This document shows positions 1 to 5,955 of a DNA stretch of 6,918 nt, piece by piece (positions within the stretch are counted from its first letter, which is position 1; every line of letters starts with the position of its first letter). A program made the translations under genes and the position numbers. The notes beneath the pieces are model-generated. The model ran no database searches. It was not told the DNA's origin and saw nothing but the letters and a program-made list of their open reading frames with translations. Source of the stretch: Alphaproteobacteria bacterium (GTDB taxonomy: Bacteria > Pseudomonadota > Alphaproteobacteria > JAGOMX01); NCBI GenBank assembly GCA_016742295.1, contig JACVCA010000065.1, forward strand, positions 1 to 6,918, written 5' to 3'.

Positions 1-166
1 CCTCTAGATGCTGCTCTTCTTGAGCAAGCATATGTTGTAAGGTTTCAGCAGATGCTGAATGTGAAAGGACTGCCAATTGTCCTTGATAAATACGAACTGC
101 TCCAAACTCTCCTGCTTGATTGACACGAATCATTTGTTTTATGTGCAGATCAAGGGGTCGACTCAT
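1..166 (-). CDS. coq7: Coq7-family demethoxyubiquinone hydroxylase, N-terminal part (cut by window edge)
   Basis: The reverse strand encodes 55 residues before the window ends, starting MSRPLDLHIKQMIRVNQAGE. This is the N-terminus of the Coq7 di-iron monooxygenase family, which hydroxylates the demethoxyubiquinone ring (DMQ to demethylubiquinone) late in ubiquinone synthesis, as a peripheral membrane enzyme. Visible family marks are the NQAGEFGA stretch, whose Glu20 is the first iron-ligand candidate, and the EEQH segment (residues 50-53), matching the ExxH ligand pair of the second helix. The later ligands lie outside the window. The ATG is the first in frame after dsbB, 7 bases beyond the dsbB stop, with no clear Shine-Dalgarno, so translational coupling to dsbB is likely. 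In short Coq7 proteins of alphaproteobacteria the N-terminus begins at about this point. Identification is confident; intactness cannot be judged. Confidence 0.9.
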   Translation of the reverse strand, partial: MSRPLDLHIKQMIRVNQAGEFGAVRIYQGQLAVLSHSASAETLQHMLAQEEQHLE

Positions 167-173
167 ATTTGTT

Positions 174-668
174 TCAGCTAACTTTCTGTTTAAAGAATTT
201 GAATGGGAAAAGACCCAGAAAGGCCATCAGGCTTGAGAAACCCAAATTATAGCCCGCAAATGAAAGCCCAAGCAATCGCCACGATGCTTGGCTGCAAGAA
301 GCAGGTTCTGCATTTAAAAGCTGCTGACGTAAAGCTTCTATGGAGTTTGCTTGACGTTGTGTTTGGCAGATTCCAATGTCTTTAAACCATTTTTCTTCAA
401 GCCCCACATGATAAAAAGCTATCACTGCAGCTATTAAGAAACATAGTCCGGTTACAAATATCATCCGTTTGATAAGTTTAGAGGGCAAGATATAAGCACT
501 ACTTCCCGCAATAAAGGTAATTATAATCAGTAGATATCTTTGGTAAAGGCATAGAGAGCAAGGTTTAATATCGAAAATATATTCAGCAATCCATGCAGAA
601 CACAAACCAATAATGCCACTATAAAAATATATTTTTATTAGAAATAATTGTGCTTTTGCAGACTCCAT
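174..668 (-). CDS. dsbB: Disulfide bond formation protein DsbB
   Basis: Inner-membrane thiol oxidase that reoxidises DsbA and passes the electrons to ubiquinone. The sequence shows four hydrophobic helices and both redox pairs. Counted from the upstream Met at 698, the first pair is Cys47-Cys50 in KPCSLCLYQRY, with the adjacent QR at 53-54 (the Arg corresponds to the quinone-site Arg48 of E. coli). The second pair is Cys111 and Cys135 in the loop after YHVGLEEKWF, spaced much like E. coli Cys104/Cys130. I place the start at 668 (164 aa) because AAAGGG lies 5 bases upstream of that ATG. The in-frame ATG at 698 would add ten residues (MACINFQRVC) but has no ribosome binding site and sits almost on the dedA stop. 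The gene lies between dedA and coq7 in an apparent operon. All catalytic cysteines are present, so it should be functional. Confidence 0.93.
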   Translation of the reverse strand: MESAKAQLFLIKIYFYSGIIGLCSAWIAEYIFDIKPCSLCLYQRYLLIIITFIAGSSAYILPSKLIKRMIFVTGLCFLIAAVIAFYHVGLEEKWFKDIGICQTQRQANSIEALRQQLLNAEPASCSQASWRLLGLSFAGYNLGFSSLMAFLGLFPFKFFKQKVS

Positions 669-673
669 GCATA

Positions 674-679
674 CCCTTT
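674..679 (-). promoter_or_regulatory. Ribosome binding site deciding the dsbB start
   Basis: On the minus strand AAAGGG is followed after a 5-base spacer (TATGC) by the ATG at 668. The alternative ATG at 698 is preceded only by GGTATAAAACAA, with no purine-rich core. This favours the shorter DsbB. Confidence 0.55.
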
Positions 680-703
680 GAAAATTAATACAAGCCATTT
701 GTT

Positions 704-1288
704 TTATACCACAACGTATTTAAATAGAAAGAAACCACCTACCAGAACAGCTAAGCTTGCTGTGGTGACAAATCTTAAATTATTGTCAATATAATCTTTA
801 ATTGGGGGTCCATAAAATTTCAAAAGAGCGGCTAGAAGATAAAAACGAAAGCTGCGTGCAATGATTGAGGCAAGAAGAAATTTCCAAATGTCATATCCTG
901 CAATTCCGCTGGAAATTGTAACAATTTTATAGGGAATGGGCGTTAACCCTTTCAAGGCAATGACCCAGAATCCGTATTTGTCAAATTGGTGAGTGAAATT
1001 TTCAAAGGCCTCCTGTAGACCGTACCAGGAGATAATCTTCTCACCTACAGTCTCGTATATCCCATATCCAATTGCATAACCTACAAGGCCACCCATAACC
1101 GAGGTAATAGTGCCGATAAAGGCAAGTCGCCAGGCATTTTCACGGTGCTTTAAAATCATTGCAATCAAAAGTGGATCAGGTGGAAAAGGGAAAAAAGAGC
1201 TTTCAGCAAATGAAACTAAACTCACAACCCATACAGCACGAGGATGAGACGCAAAGCTCATAATCCAATTGTAGGTTTTGTGTAACAT
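704..1288 (-). CDS. DedA/YqaA-family (VTT domain) inner membrane protein
   Basis: A 194-residue polytopic membrane protein of the DedA/SNARE-associated (VTT) superfamily, closest in layout to the YqaA branch. Family marks are Glu29 followed by the re-entrant-type FFPFPPDPLLI segment (residues 32-42), the glycine-rich GGLVGYAIGYGIYE stretch (66-79), LKGLTPIPYKIVTISSG (112-128) and the arginines of ARSFRFY (144-150). Family members are linked to phospholipid scrambling, undecaprenyl phosphate recycling and proton-motive-force homeostasis; which of these applies here is not visible. The start at 1288 is the first ATG, with a weak GAAAGAA about 5 bases upstream. Its stop lies 5 bases before the longer possible dsbB start and 35 before the preferred one, so it is probably the first gene of a dedA-dsbB-coq7 operon. 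To my knowledge this order recurs in other alphaproteobacteria. Family assignment is secure; the substrate is unknown. Confidence 0.88.
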   Translation of the reverse strand: MLHKTYNWIMSFASHPRAVWVVSLVSFAESSFFPFPPDPLLIAMILKHRENAWRLAFIGTITSVMGGLVGYAIGYGIYETVGEKIISWYGLQEAFENFTHQFDKYGFWVIALKGLTPIPYKIVTISSGIAGYDIWKFLLASIIARSFRFYLLAALLKFYGPPIKDYIDNNLRFVTTASLAVLVGGFFLFKYVVV

Positions 1289-1397
1289 ACGGTTCTTTCA
1301 CTGGAAAGTATAACTAATCTCTCTTCTTTTTTAGCCTCTTAAGGATTTTTAAGCAATATAAAACATTAAATATCCTAAGAATTTCTGTCATTCCAAA

Positions 1398-1426
1398 ATT
1401 ATACATTAAATCTATTGGGGACAGAA
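1398..1426 (-). promoter_or_regulatory. Possible promoter of dedA-dsbB-coq7
   Basis: The minus strand has a perfect TATAAT (1403-1398) 17 bases after TTCTGT (1426-1421), a poor -35. It would give a leader of about 100 bases to the dedA ATG. The -10 lies in the loop of the inverted repeat 1378-1388/1421-1430, and the -35 lies in its arm. AT-rich DNA gives such matches by chance, hence the low confidence. A second weak -10-like TATACT nearer the gene lacks a matching -35. Confidence 0.25.
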
Positions 1427-1495
1427 TTCTGGTTGAGAAGTTGGCAAGCCTTTTTAAGCTTTAAATTTAGGCTATTATTGAATAGGAAATACGGT

Positions 1496-1524
1496 ATTAT
1501 TTAATTAACCTTTAATTTAATAAT
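1496..1524. repeat. AT-only inverted repeat, 13-base arms with one mismatch
   Basis: Bases 1496-1508 pair with 1512-1524, twelve of thirteen positions complementary (one T-T mismatch at 1502/1518), around a three-base CCT loop. No G or C occurs in the stem. There is no T-run directly after it on the minus strand, so it is not a standard terminator. It abuts the palindrome TCTCATGAGA (1524-1533). Confidence 0.6.
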
Positions 1525-1629
1525 CTCATGAGAAAGTAGCCTGTAGCTTCCATAAAGTTATTAGGAGAAAAATAGAACAATTCTTATAGCTCATAAAAGC
1601 ATCCAATGAGTTCGATATCTTAACTTTTA

Positions 1630-2988
1630 TTAAGCCGCTTGATCCACCTCACCTTTCAACATCTTTTCAAGCCAATGAATATCATATTGGCCCGCAATAA
1701 CATCAGGCTCAGTAGCAAGTCGTTTATGAAGGGGAAGAAGCGTTTCCACCCCTGATATTACATATTCATCAAGCGCACGACGAAGACGTTGTATGCATTG
1801 TTGGCGATTATCTCCATGCACAATAAGTTTGGAAACAAGACTATCATAATAGGGAAGAATTTGATATCCAGAGTAGAGACCACTATCGACCCTGACCCCA
1901 AGCCCACCTGGCGTATGATATTCAGTTATGCGACCTGGTGATGGCATAAATGTTTCAGGATGTTCGGCATTAATACGGCATTCAATAGCATGTCCTAAAA
2001 ATTTGATGTCTTCTTGTCTTAAAGTAAGAGGTTTCCCCATCGCCACCCGGATTTGTTCGCGCACCAGGTCAATCCCGGTAATCATTTCTGTGATTGGGTG
2101 CTCAACTTGTAAACGGGTATTCATCTCAATGAAATAAAATTTTCCCTTTTCATAGAGAAACTCAAGAGTCCCTACCCCTCTATACCCCATCTTGCTGATT
2201 GCTTGTCGTACCATTTCACCTAATTGAACACGCCTTGTTTCATCTAAGGCTGGTGACGGAGCTTCTTCCCACACTTTCTGATGACGTCTTTGCAAGGAAC
2301 AGTCTCTTTCCCCTAAGTGTAGGACATTACCAAATGTATCAGCTATAATTTGAACTTCAATGTGACGTGGTTTTCCAAGATACTTTTCCAGATACACTTC
2401 ATCATTACCAAAATTAACGCTAGCTTCACTCTTAGCAAGACGTAAAGACTCTTCAAGTTCACTGGAGTTATAGGCAACTTTCATTCCCTTTCCTCCTCCT
2501 CCGCTTGTAGCTTTAATAATTACGGGGTAACCTATATGCTCGGCTGATTTTAAGGCTTCTTTGAGGCTTGTAAGAGTCCCCTCTGACCCTGGAACAACTG
2601 GAATACCAAGATTTTTAATTGTTTCTTTTGCAGTAATTTTATCACCCATTATTCGAATATGTTCGGGTGTAGGACCGATAAAGGCAAAATGATGCTCTTC
2701 AACCATAGCTGCAAATTCTGCATTTTCAGATAAAAAACCGACCCCTGGATGAATGGCATCAACGGCTGAGATAGTTGCAGCTGATAAAATTGCAGGGATC
2801 TTCAAATAACTATCTTTTGCAGCAGCAGGCCCAATGCAGACACTTTCATTCGCCAAGCGCACATGCATGGCTTCAGAGTCTGCTGTAGAATGGATAGCAA
2901 CTGTCCCAATGCCCATTTCCTGACAAGCACGATGAATACGAAGCGCAATTTCGCCACGATTAGCAATTAAAATTTTCTTGAATGTCAT
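1630..2988 (-). CDS. accC: Biotin carboxylase subunit of acetyl-CoA carboxylase
   Basis: The ATP-grasp enzyme that carboxylates the biotin on AccB with bicarbonate and ATP, the first half-reaction of malonyl-CoA formation for fatty acid synthesis in the cytosol. At 452 residues it is full length (E. coli 449). In order: an N-terminal Rossmann-like domain (ANRGEIALRI, 9-18), the glycine-rich ATP lid KATSGGGGKGMK (159-170), and the metal and active-site block EFLYEKGKFYFIEMNTRLQVEHP (276-298, given as its key residues Glu276, Glu288, Arg292, Glu296). Lys117, Lys159, His209 and Arg338 align with E. coli Lys116, Lys159, His209 and Arg338. The length and lack of a fused biotin domain argue against a propionyl-CoA or pyruvate carboxylase alpha chain. 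It starts 31 bases after accB, with GAGAG about 7 bases upstream, and is surely cotranscribed. Odd points: Val83 replaces the usual Tyr in HPGYGF, and Trp240 lies in QKVWEEAP. Confidence 0.95.
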   Translation of the reverse strand: MTFKKILIANRGEIALRIHRACQEMGIGTVAIHSTADSEAMHVRLANESVCIGPAAAKDSYLKIPAILSAATISAVDAIHPGVGFLSENAEFAAMVEEHHFAFIGPTPEHIRIMGDKITAKETIKNLGIPVVPGSEGTLTSLKEALKSAEHIGYPVIIKATSGGGGKGMKVAYNSSELEESLRLAKSEASVNFGNDEVYLEKYLGKPRHIEVQIIADTFGNVLHLGERDCSLQRRHQKVWEEAPSPALDETRRVQLGEMVRQAISKMGYRGVGTLEFLYEKGKFYFIEMNTRLQVEHPITEMITGIDLVREQIRVAMGKPLTLRQEDIKFLGHAIECRINAEHPETFMPSPGRITEYHTPGGLGVRVDSGLYSGYQILPYYDSLVSKLIVHGDNRQQCIQRLRRALDEYVISGVETLLPLHKRLATEPDVIAGQYDIHWLEKMLKGEVDQAA

Positions 2989-3019
2989 TTAATTTCTCTC
3001 AGTTTGTGGTGCATGCCAC

Positions 3020-3496
3020 TTAATGGATAAACATTAAAATTTCATCAAATTCAACAGGAGCTGCATCTTGTACAACAATCTTGACAAGTGTCCCAGATTT
3101 CGGCGCACGAATAGGGTTCATAACTTTCATAGCTTCGATAATCAGGAGGGTTTGTCCTTCAGTAACTGAATCCCCCTCTTTTACGAAGGCTAGAGCACCT
3201 GGTTCCGCAGCTAAATAAGCTGTTCCTACCATAGGAGATTTTAGAGGTTCTCCTTGTATTAAAGGTTGAGTTTCTGGACTCAAAGGTTGATCTTTGAAAG
3301 AATTTAAGGATGAGTCTAATTGAGGATGAGGAGCTAATTCTGATGCCACATGAACAATCTGGGAGGGCTTAGCGTGTCTTGCCACCTTTATACGTTGATT
3401 ACCTGATTCATACTCTATTTCGCTTAAATCAGTCTGATTCAATAACTCAGCTAACTGACGAACCAAATCTGCGTCAAAAGAAACTTTATCAACCAT
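3020..3496 (-). CDS. accB: Biotin carboxyl carrier protein of acetyl-CoA carboxylase
   Basis: The carrier that shuttles carboxybiotin between AccC and the AccAD carboxyltransferase. From the chosen start it has 158 residues, normal for AccB. Residues 1-42 form the conserved N-terminal helix and strand region (MVDKVSFDADLVRQLAELL onward). Residues 43-82 are a Pro/Ser/Gln-rich linker. Residues 83-158 are the biotinyl domain, with SPMVGTAYLAAEPGA including the thumb-type insert, the biotinylation motif EAMKVMN with target Lys124, and the terminal PVEFDEILMFIH. The frame stays open upstream to an ATG at 3553, adding 19 residues, but those (MMFFISCTAEYYEHK) are unlike the family and have no ribosome site. 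The ATG at 3496 has AGAGGA just upstream. It is the first gene of accBC and is divergent from mgtC. The aroQ gene that often precedes accB in proteobacteria is missing here. Confidence 0.95.
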   Translation of the reverse strand: MVDKVSFDADLVRQLAELLNQTDLSEIEYESGNQRIKVARHAKPSQIVHVASELAPHPQLDSSLNSFKDQPLSPETQPLIQGEPLKSPMVGTAYLAAEPGALAFVKEGDSVTEGQTLLIIEAMKVMNPIRAPKSGTLVKIVVQDAAPVEFDEILMFIH

Positions 3497-3500
3497 TTTT

Positions 3501-3506
3501 TCCTCT
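3501..3506 (-). promoter_or_regulatory. Ribosome binding site deciding the accB start
   Basis: AGAGGA on the minus strand is separated by AAAA from the ATG at 3496. It is the best Shine-Dalgarno of the minus-strand genes, and it excludes the longer frame beginning at 3553. Confidence 0.75.
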
Positions 3507-3577
3507 ATTTTATGCTCATAATATTCTGCAGTGCAGCTTATGAAAAACATCAAAGTGTTAACTTAATGATCCTCGTG

Positions 3578-3605
3578 CTTATAGCATGATGTGTAATAAA
3601 CGCAA
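3578..3605 (-). promoter_or_regulatory. Likely promoter of accBC (extended -10)
   Basis: The minus strand shows TTGCGT (3605-3600), a 16-base spacer ending in TGC, and TATAAG (3583-3578). The TG one base before the hexamer makes an extended -10, which compensates for the imperfect -35. Transcription would begin near 3571, leaving a leader of about 75 bases before the accB ATG at 3496. It is the best sigma-70-type match in the accB-mgtC divergent gap. Confidence 0.45.
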
Positions 3606-3651
3606 GTTTTCTGAATAAGGCACGCTAGAGACAAGGCTTTAAAAATTAGAA

Positions 3652-3681
3652 TTAATAAAAGTTTCAGTAGAGCAGTATAAT
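3652..3681 (+). promoter_or_regulatory. Possible promoter of mgtC
   Basis: TTAATA (3652-3657) and a perfect TATAAT (3676-3681) lie 18 bases apart. Transcription would begin near 3688, giving a leader of about 70 bases before mgtC. The surrounding DNA is very AT-rich, so the -35 is weak evidence. No Mg-sensing leader ORF or clear PhoP-type direct repeat is visible in the leader. Confidence 0.35.
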
Positions 3682-3758
3682 GGAAAAAACCGAAAAAAAT
3701 ATCATATATAAATAAAAAATTAAATTCTTACATTCACAATAATCCTAAAGGGTGAAGA

Positions 3759-4454
3759 ATGATTGATCTTGAAATTGCAATTAAACTTTTTATGTCTCTC
3801 CTTCTTGGTGCAGTTATAGGAATTGAAAGAGAATGGCACAAACGCATTGCTGATATACGCACAAATGTACTGGTTGCCATTGGAGCTACAGCATTTATTG
3901 TTTTTGCTGATCTCTTTCCTCGTGACGATAGTCCAACTCGAATAGCTTCACAAATTGTCTCAGGTATTGGCTTTCTTGCAGGTGGTGTTATTATAAGAAA
4001 TGGATTGAATGTTACGGGACTTAATACTGCGGCAACCATATGGTGTTCTGCGGCTGTAGGCGTCTTTTGTGGGGGAGGTTACTATATAGGAGCTGTTATA
4101 TTAACATTATTTGTTATTATGACAAATTATGGACTTCGACATTTCTTAAACGCTCTAAGTCCAAGAATACTTCCTCATATCCCCAGAGAAAAAATTTATC
4201 ACATTGAAATCATATGTAAAAAATCTCAAGATCTTCAAATGCGTTCTACTTTAACAAAAGTACTTCAAGAGAAAAAATTTGAACTGAAAAAACTTGATAC
4301 AATTTCGCTAAAAAATGAGCTTGTTACGCTTATAGCCATAGTTGGTAGTCAAGACTATAAGGAAGATGGGTATCAAGAGGTTGTGAGCCTTTTAAGTTTA
4401 GAGGATGGAGTAAAAGCAATTTCATGGACTGTTGCTAAGGAAATAAATCATTAA
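3759..4454 (+). CDS. MgtC/SapB-family membrane protein
   Basis: A 231-residue protein of the MgtC/SapB family. The N-terminal part (about 1-130) is hydrophobic with roughly five membrane segments and carries the family signatures GIEREWHKRIADIRT (21-35), QIVSGIGFLAGGVIIRNG (65-82) and GLNTAATIWCSAAVG (87-101). Residues about 145-231 form a soluble C-terminal domain, as in full-length MgtC, where it has an ACT-like fold. In Salmonella and Mycobacterium, MgtC supports growth in macrophages and at low magnesium, and Salmonella MgtC acts on the F-type ATP synthase. SapB-type relatives in non-pathogens have unknown roles, so I give no symbol. The start has AAGGG six bases upstream (AAAGGGTGAAGA-ATG). 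The gene stands alone, divergent from accBC and 292 bases before the next gene. In a host-associated bacterium an intracellular-survival role is possible but not shown. Confidence 0.9.
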   Translation: MIDLEIAIKLFMSLLLGAVIGIEREWHKRIADIRTNVLVAIGATAFIVFADLFPRDDSPTRIASQIVSGIGFLAGGVIIRNGLNVTGLNTAATIWCSAAVGVFCGGGYYIGAVILTLFVIMTNYGLRHFLNALSPRILPHIPREKIYHIEIICKKSQDLQMRSTLTKVLQEKKFELKKLDTISLKNELVTLIAIVGSQDYKEDGYQEVVSLLSLEDGVKAISWTVAKEINH

Positions 4455-4455
4455 T

Positions 4456-4530
4456 AAACTCTTATTTAAAACATAAACTACAATGGCTCTAACCTAAGTT
4501 TATTTGGAAAATTAATTTAGAGAGTTTTTT
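4456..4530 (+). terminator. Nested inverted repeat ending in six T: possible mgtC terminator
   Basis: Just after the mgtC stop, AAACTCT (4456-4462) can pair with AGAGTTT (4521-4527). Inside it ATAAACT (4473-4479) pairs perfectly with AGTTTAT (4497-4503). An alternative stem is CTCTAA (4487-4492) with TTAGAG (4517-4522). The structure runs into T4525-T4530. The stems are AT-rich and the loops long, so it is a weak terminator or a leaky one, but it is the only candidate after mgtC. Confidence 0.35.
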
Positions 4531-4746
4531 CAAAGCTGGTGTAGTTAAAAATATTGCTTTTACAGGGGTAAAAATTTATTAGGGTACTTAATCCTATAAT
4601 CCTTTACGTTTTAGAGAAAATATGATTAATTATCGATCTATTGCAATAGTTAAAGTAGCTGCTCTCAGATTGTTGAACTTACTCAGACACCCCTAGACAA
4701 CCAAGCGGAACACTCACATTTTTAAACAAAGGGTATGAAGAAATAG
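4531..4746 (+). other. Region upstream of the MFS gene with a 12-bp palindrome
   Basis: No gene is seen. TATAAT occurs at 4595-4600 without a good -35, so no promoter is called with confidence. CTATTGCAATAG (4638-4649) is a perfect 12-base palindrome, sited about 100 bases before the MFS start, and could be a regulator half-site pair. Near the end is AAAGGG (4728-4733), then a short in-frame ATG-AAG-AAA-TAG (4735-4746) that directly abuts the MFS ATG. Confidence 0.45.
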
Positions 4747-5955
4747 ATGCATCAGGCTTCTAAACTATCCATTTTTCGTATAATTCCGAAGACTGTTTGG
4801 GCTGTGGGATGTGTTACTCTATTGGTTAATGGCTCTACAATTATTGTATTTAGCTTGGCCCCACTTTACTTAACCTCAGTACTGGGAGTCAGTCTTATTT
4901 ATCTGGGGACTATTGAAGGAGTGGTCGAAGCTACCTCATGGTTTACAAGGATTTTTTCAGGTGTTCTCAGTGATTATTTGCATCGTCGTAAACCTGTTTT
5001 AATAGTTGCTTATAGCTTGGCAGCCTGCTCTAGGTTTATTTTTCCTCTAGCCCCTACAGCAAATTGGATCTTTCTAGCTCGTTTTTTGGAGAGAATTAGC
5101 AATGGTTTACAAGCAACTCCACGCGAGGCATTAATTGGTGATGTAGCGCCTGTAGCCTTAAAAGGGGCATGTTATGGACTCCGTCAAACGCTTGGAACAG
5201 TTGGCTCATTTGCAGGAGCACTCGCCCTTTGGTATTTTTGGAAAGGGCAAGATTATAAATTAGCTTTCTGGTATGCCGGAATCCCCACTTTGCTTGCGGT
5301 TGTAGTTTTGTTTATATTTGTTCAAGATCGGATTAAAGATATTCCTGAAGAAAAAGCAAAAAGAAAATTAATAAACTTTAAAGAAGTTAAAAACCTTACA
5401 CTAAATTATTGGCAGGTTGTTATTATTGCAACATTGTTCATGTTTTCCAATTACAGTGGCATGTTCATTATTTTGCAAGGACAAAGAGTAGGGTTGTGTG
5501 GGAGTAATATTTCACTGGTGATGGTTTTTCAAAATATTATGACCTTTTTAGCTGCCTTTCCCATTGGATGGTTGTCTGATCGAATTGGGCGTAATGCACT
5601 GCTTATGTTTGGTTTTATATTGGTCATAATATCTAATTTATTGATGACGGCAGATACAATTTTGAGCGTTTACTTGTCTGGAGTTATGATCTGGGGAGTC
5701 CAGATGGGGATTACACAGAGCCTTTTCGTAACGAAAGTTGCAGATACGGCCCCAGAAGCCTTAAGAGGGACAGCCTTTGGAATATATTATTTATTAAGTG
5801 GCATTGCTGTATTCATTTGTAATGCTGTCTCAGGCCAAATTGCCCAGGCATATTCACACAATGCCGTATTTTATACTAGTGCTGGAATGGCTTTAATGGC
5901 ATTTATAGCTTCTTTAATCTGGATGCCTGTACATCAGGATAAACGTAAATTTTAA
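4747..5955 (+). CDS. Major facilitator superfamily transporter, 12 helices
   Basis: A 402-residue polytopic protein with the two-halves layout of MFS_1 transporters, about 12 hydrophobic segments. Motif A is seen after helix 2 as GVLSDYLHRRK (72-82) and again after helix 8 as GWLSDRIGRN (274-283). Helix 4-5 has RISNGLQATPREALIGD (117-133), followed by LKGACYGLRQTLGTVGSFAGALA (139-161; key Arg146, Gly150, Gly153), and helix 10-11 has EALRGTAFGIYYLLSG (337-352). The basic loop at about 193-220 is the central cytoplasmic linker. The RxxNGxxxTPREALIGD pattern belongs to a branch of putative drug or metabolite exporters with no fixed substrate, so none is assigned. The in-frame TAG at 4744-4746 forces the start at 4747 or later. 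Ribosome binding is poor: AAAGGG is 13 bases away, with GAAGAA closer. It stands alone between mgtC and fnr. Confidence 0.88.
   Translation: MHQASKLSIFRIIPKTVWAVGCVTLLVNGSTIIVFSLAPLYLTSVLGVSLIYLGTIEGVVEATSWFTRIFSGVLSDYLHRRKPVLIVAYSLAACSRFIFPLAPTANWIFLARFLERISNGLQATPREALIGDVAPVALKGACYGLRQTLGTVGSFAGALALWYFWKGQDYKLAFWYAGIPTLLAVVVLFIFVQDRIKDIPEEKAKRKLINFKEVKNLTLNYWQVVIIATLFMFSNYSGMFIILQGQRVGLCGSNISLVMVFQNIMTFLAAFPIGWLSDRIGRNALLMFGFILVIISNLLMTADTILSVYLSGVMIWGVQMGITQSLFVTKVADTAPEALRGTAFGIYYLLSGIAVFICNAVSGQIAQAYSHNAVFYTSAGMALMAFIASLIWMPVHQDKRKF

Larger units (their letters stand above)
1289..1629. other. 341-base gap between accC and dedA, no gene, rich in inverted repeats
   Basis: No plausible coding region is seen on either strand. 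This AT-rich gap must end the accBC transcript and start the dedA-dsbB-coq7 transcript, both on the minus strand. It holds several inverted repeats: 1378-1388 with 1421-1430; the palindrome CAGAATTCTG at 1422-1431; a nested hairpin at 1447-1473; CTATT/AATAG at 1472-1485; a 13-bp AT-only stem at 1496-1524; and the palindrome TCTCATGAGA at 1524-1533. Close to accC there is CTCAT/ATGAG (1590-1594 with 1606-1610), then a small stem at 1574-1585 followed on the minus strand by five T (1572-1568). That is only a weak intrinsic-terminator candidate. Confidence 0.6.

Noticed and set aside
203..385. 60-codon open frame on the plus strand
   Set aside because: It lies antisense within dsbB, has no recognisable protein features, and the dsbB frame is fully supported by its cysteine motifs.
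1568..1586. Intrinsic terminator after accC
   Set aside because: The stem is only about five pairs with a bulge and the T-run has five bases; too weak to list as a feature of its own.
1928..2137. 69-codon open frame on the plus strand
   Set aside because: Antisense shadow of the conserved active-site part of accC.
3497..3553. 19-residue N-terminal extension of AccB
   Set aside because: In frame but lacks a ribosome site and family similarity; a good site sits directly before the ATG at 3496.
3734..4039. 101-codon open frame on the minus strand
   Set aside because: Antisense shadow of mgtC; its content is Ile/Pro/Arg-rich with no family resemblance.
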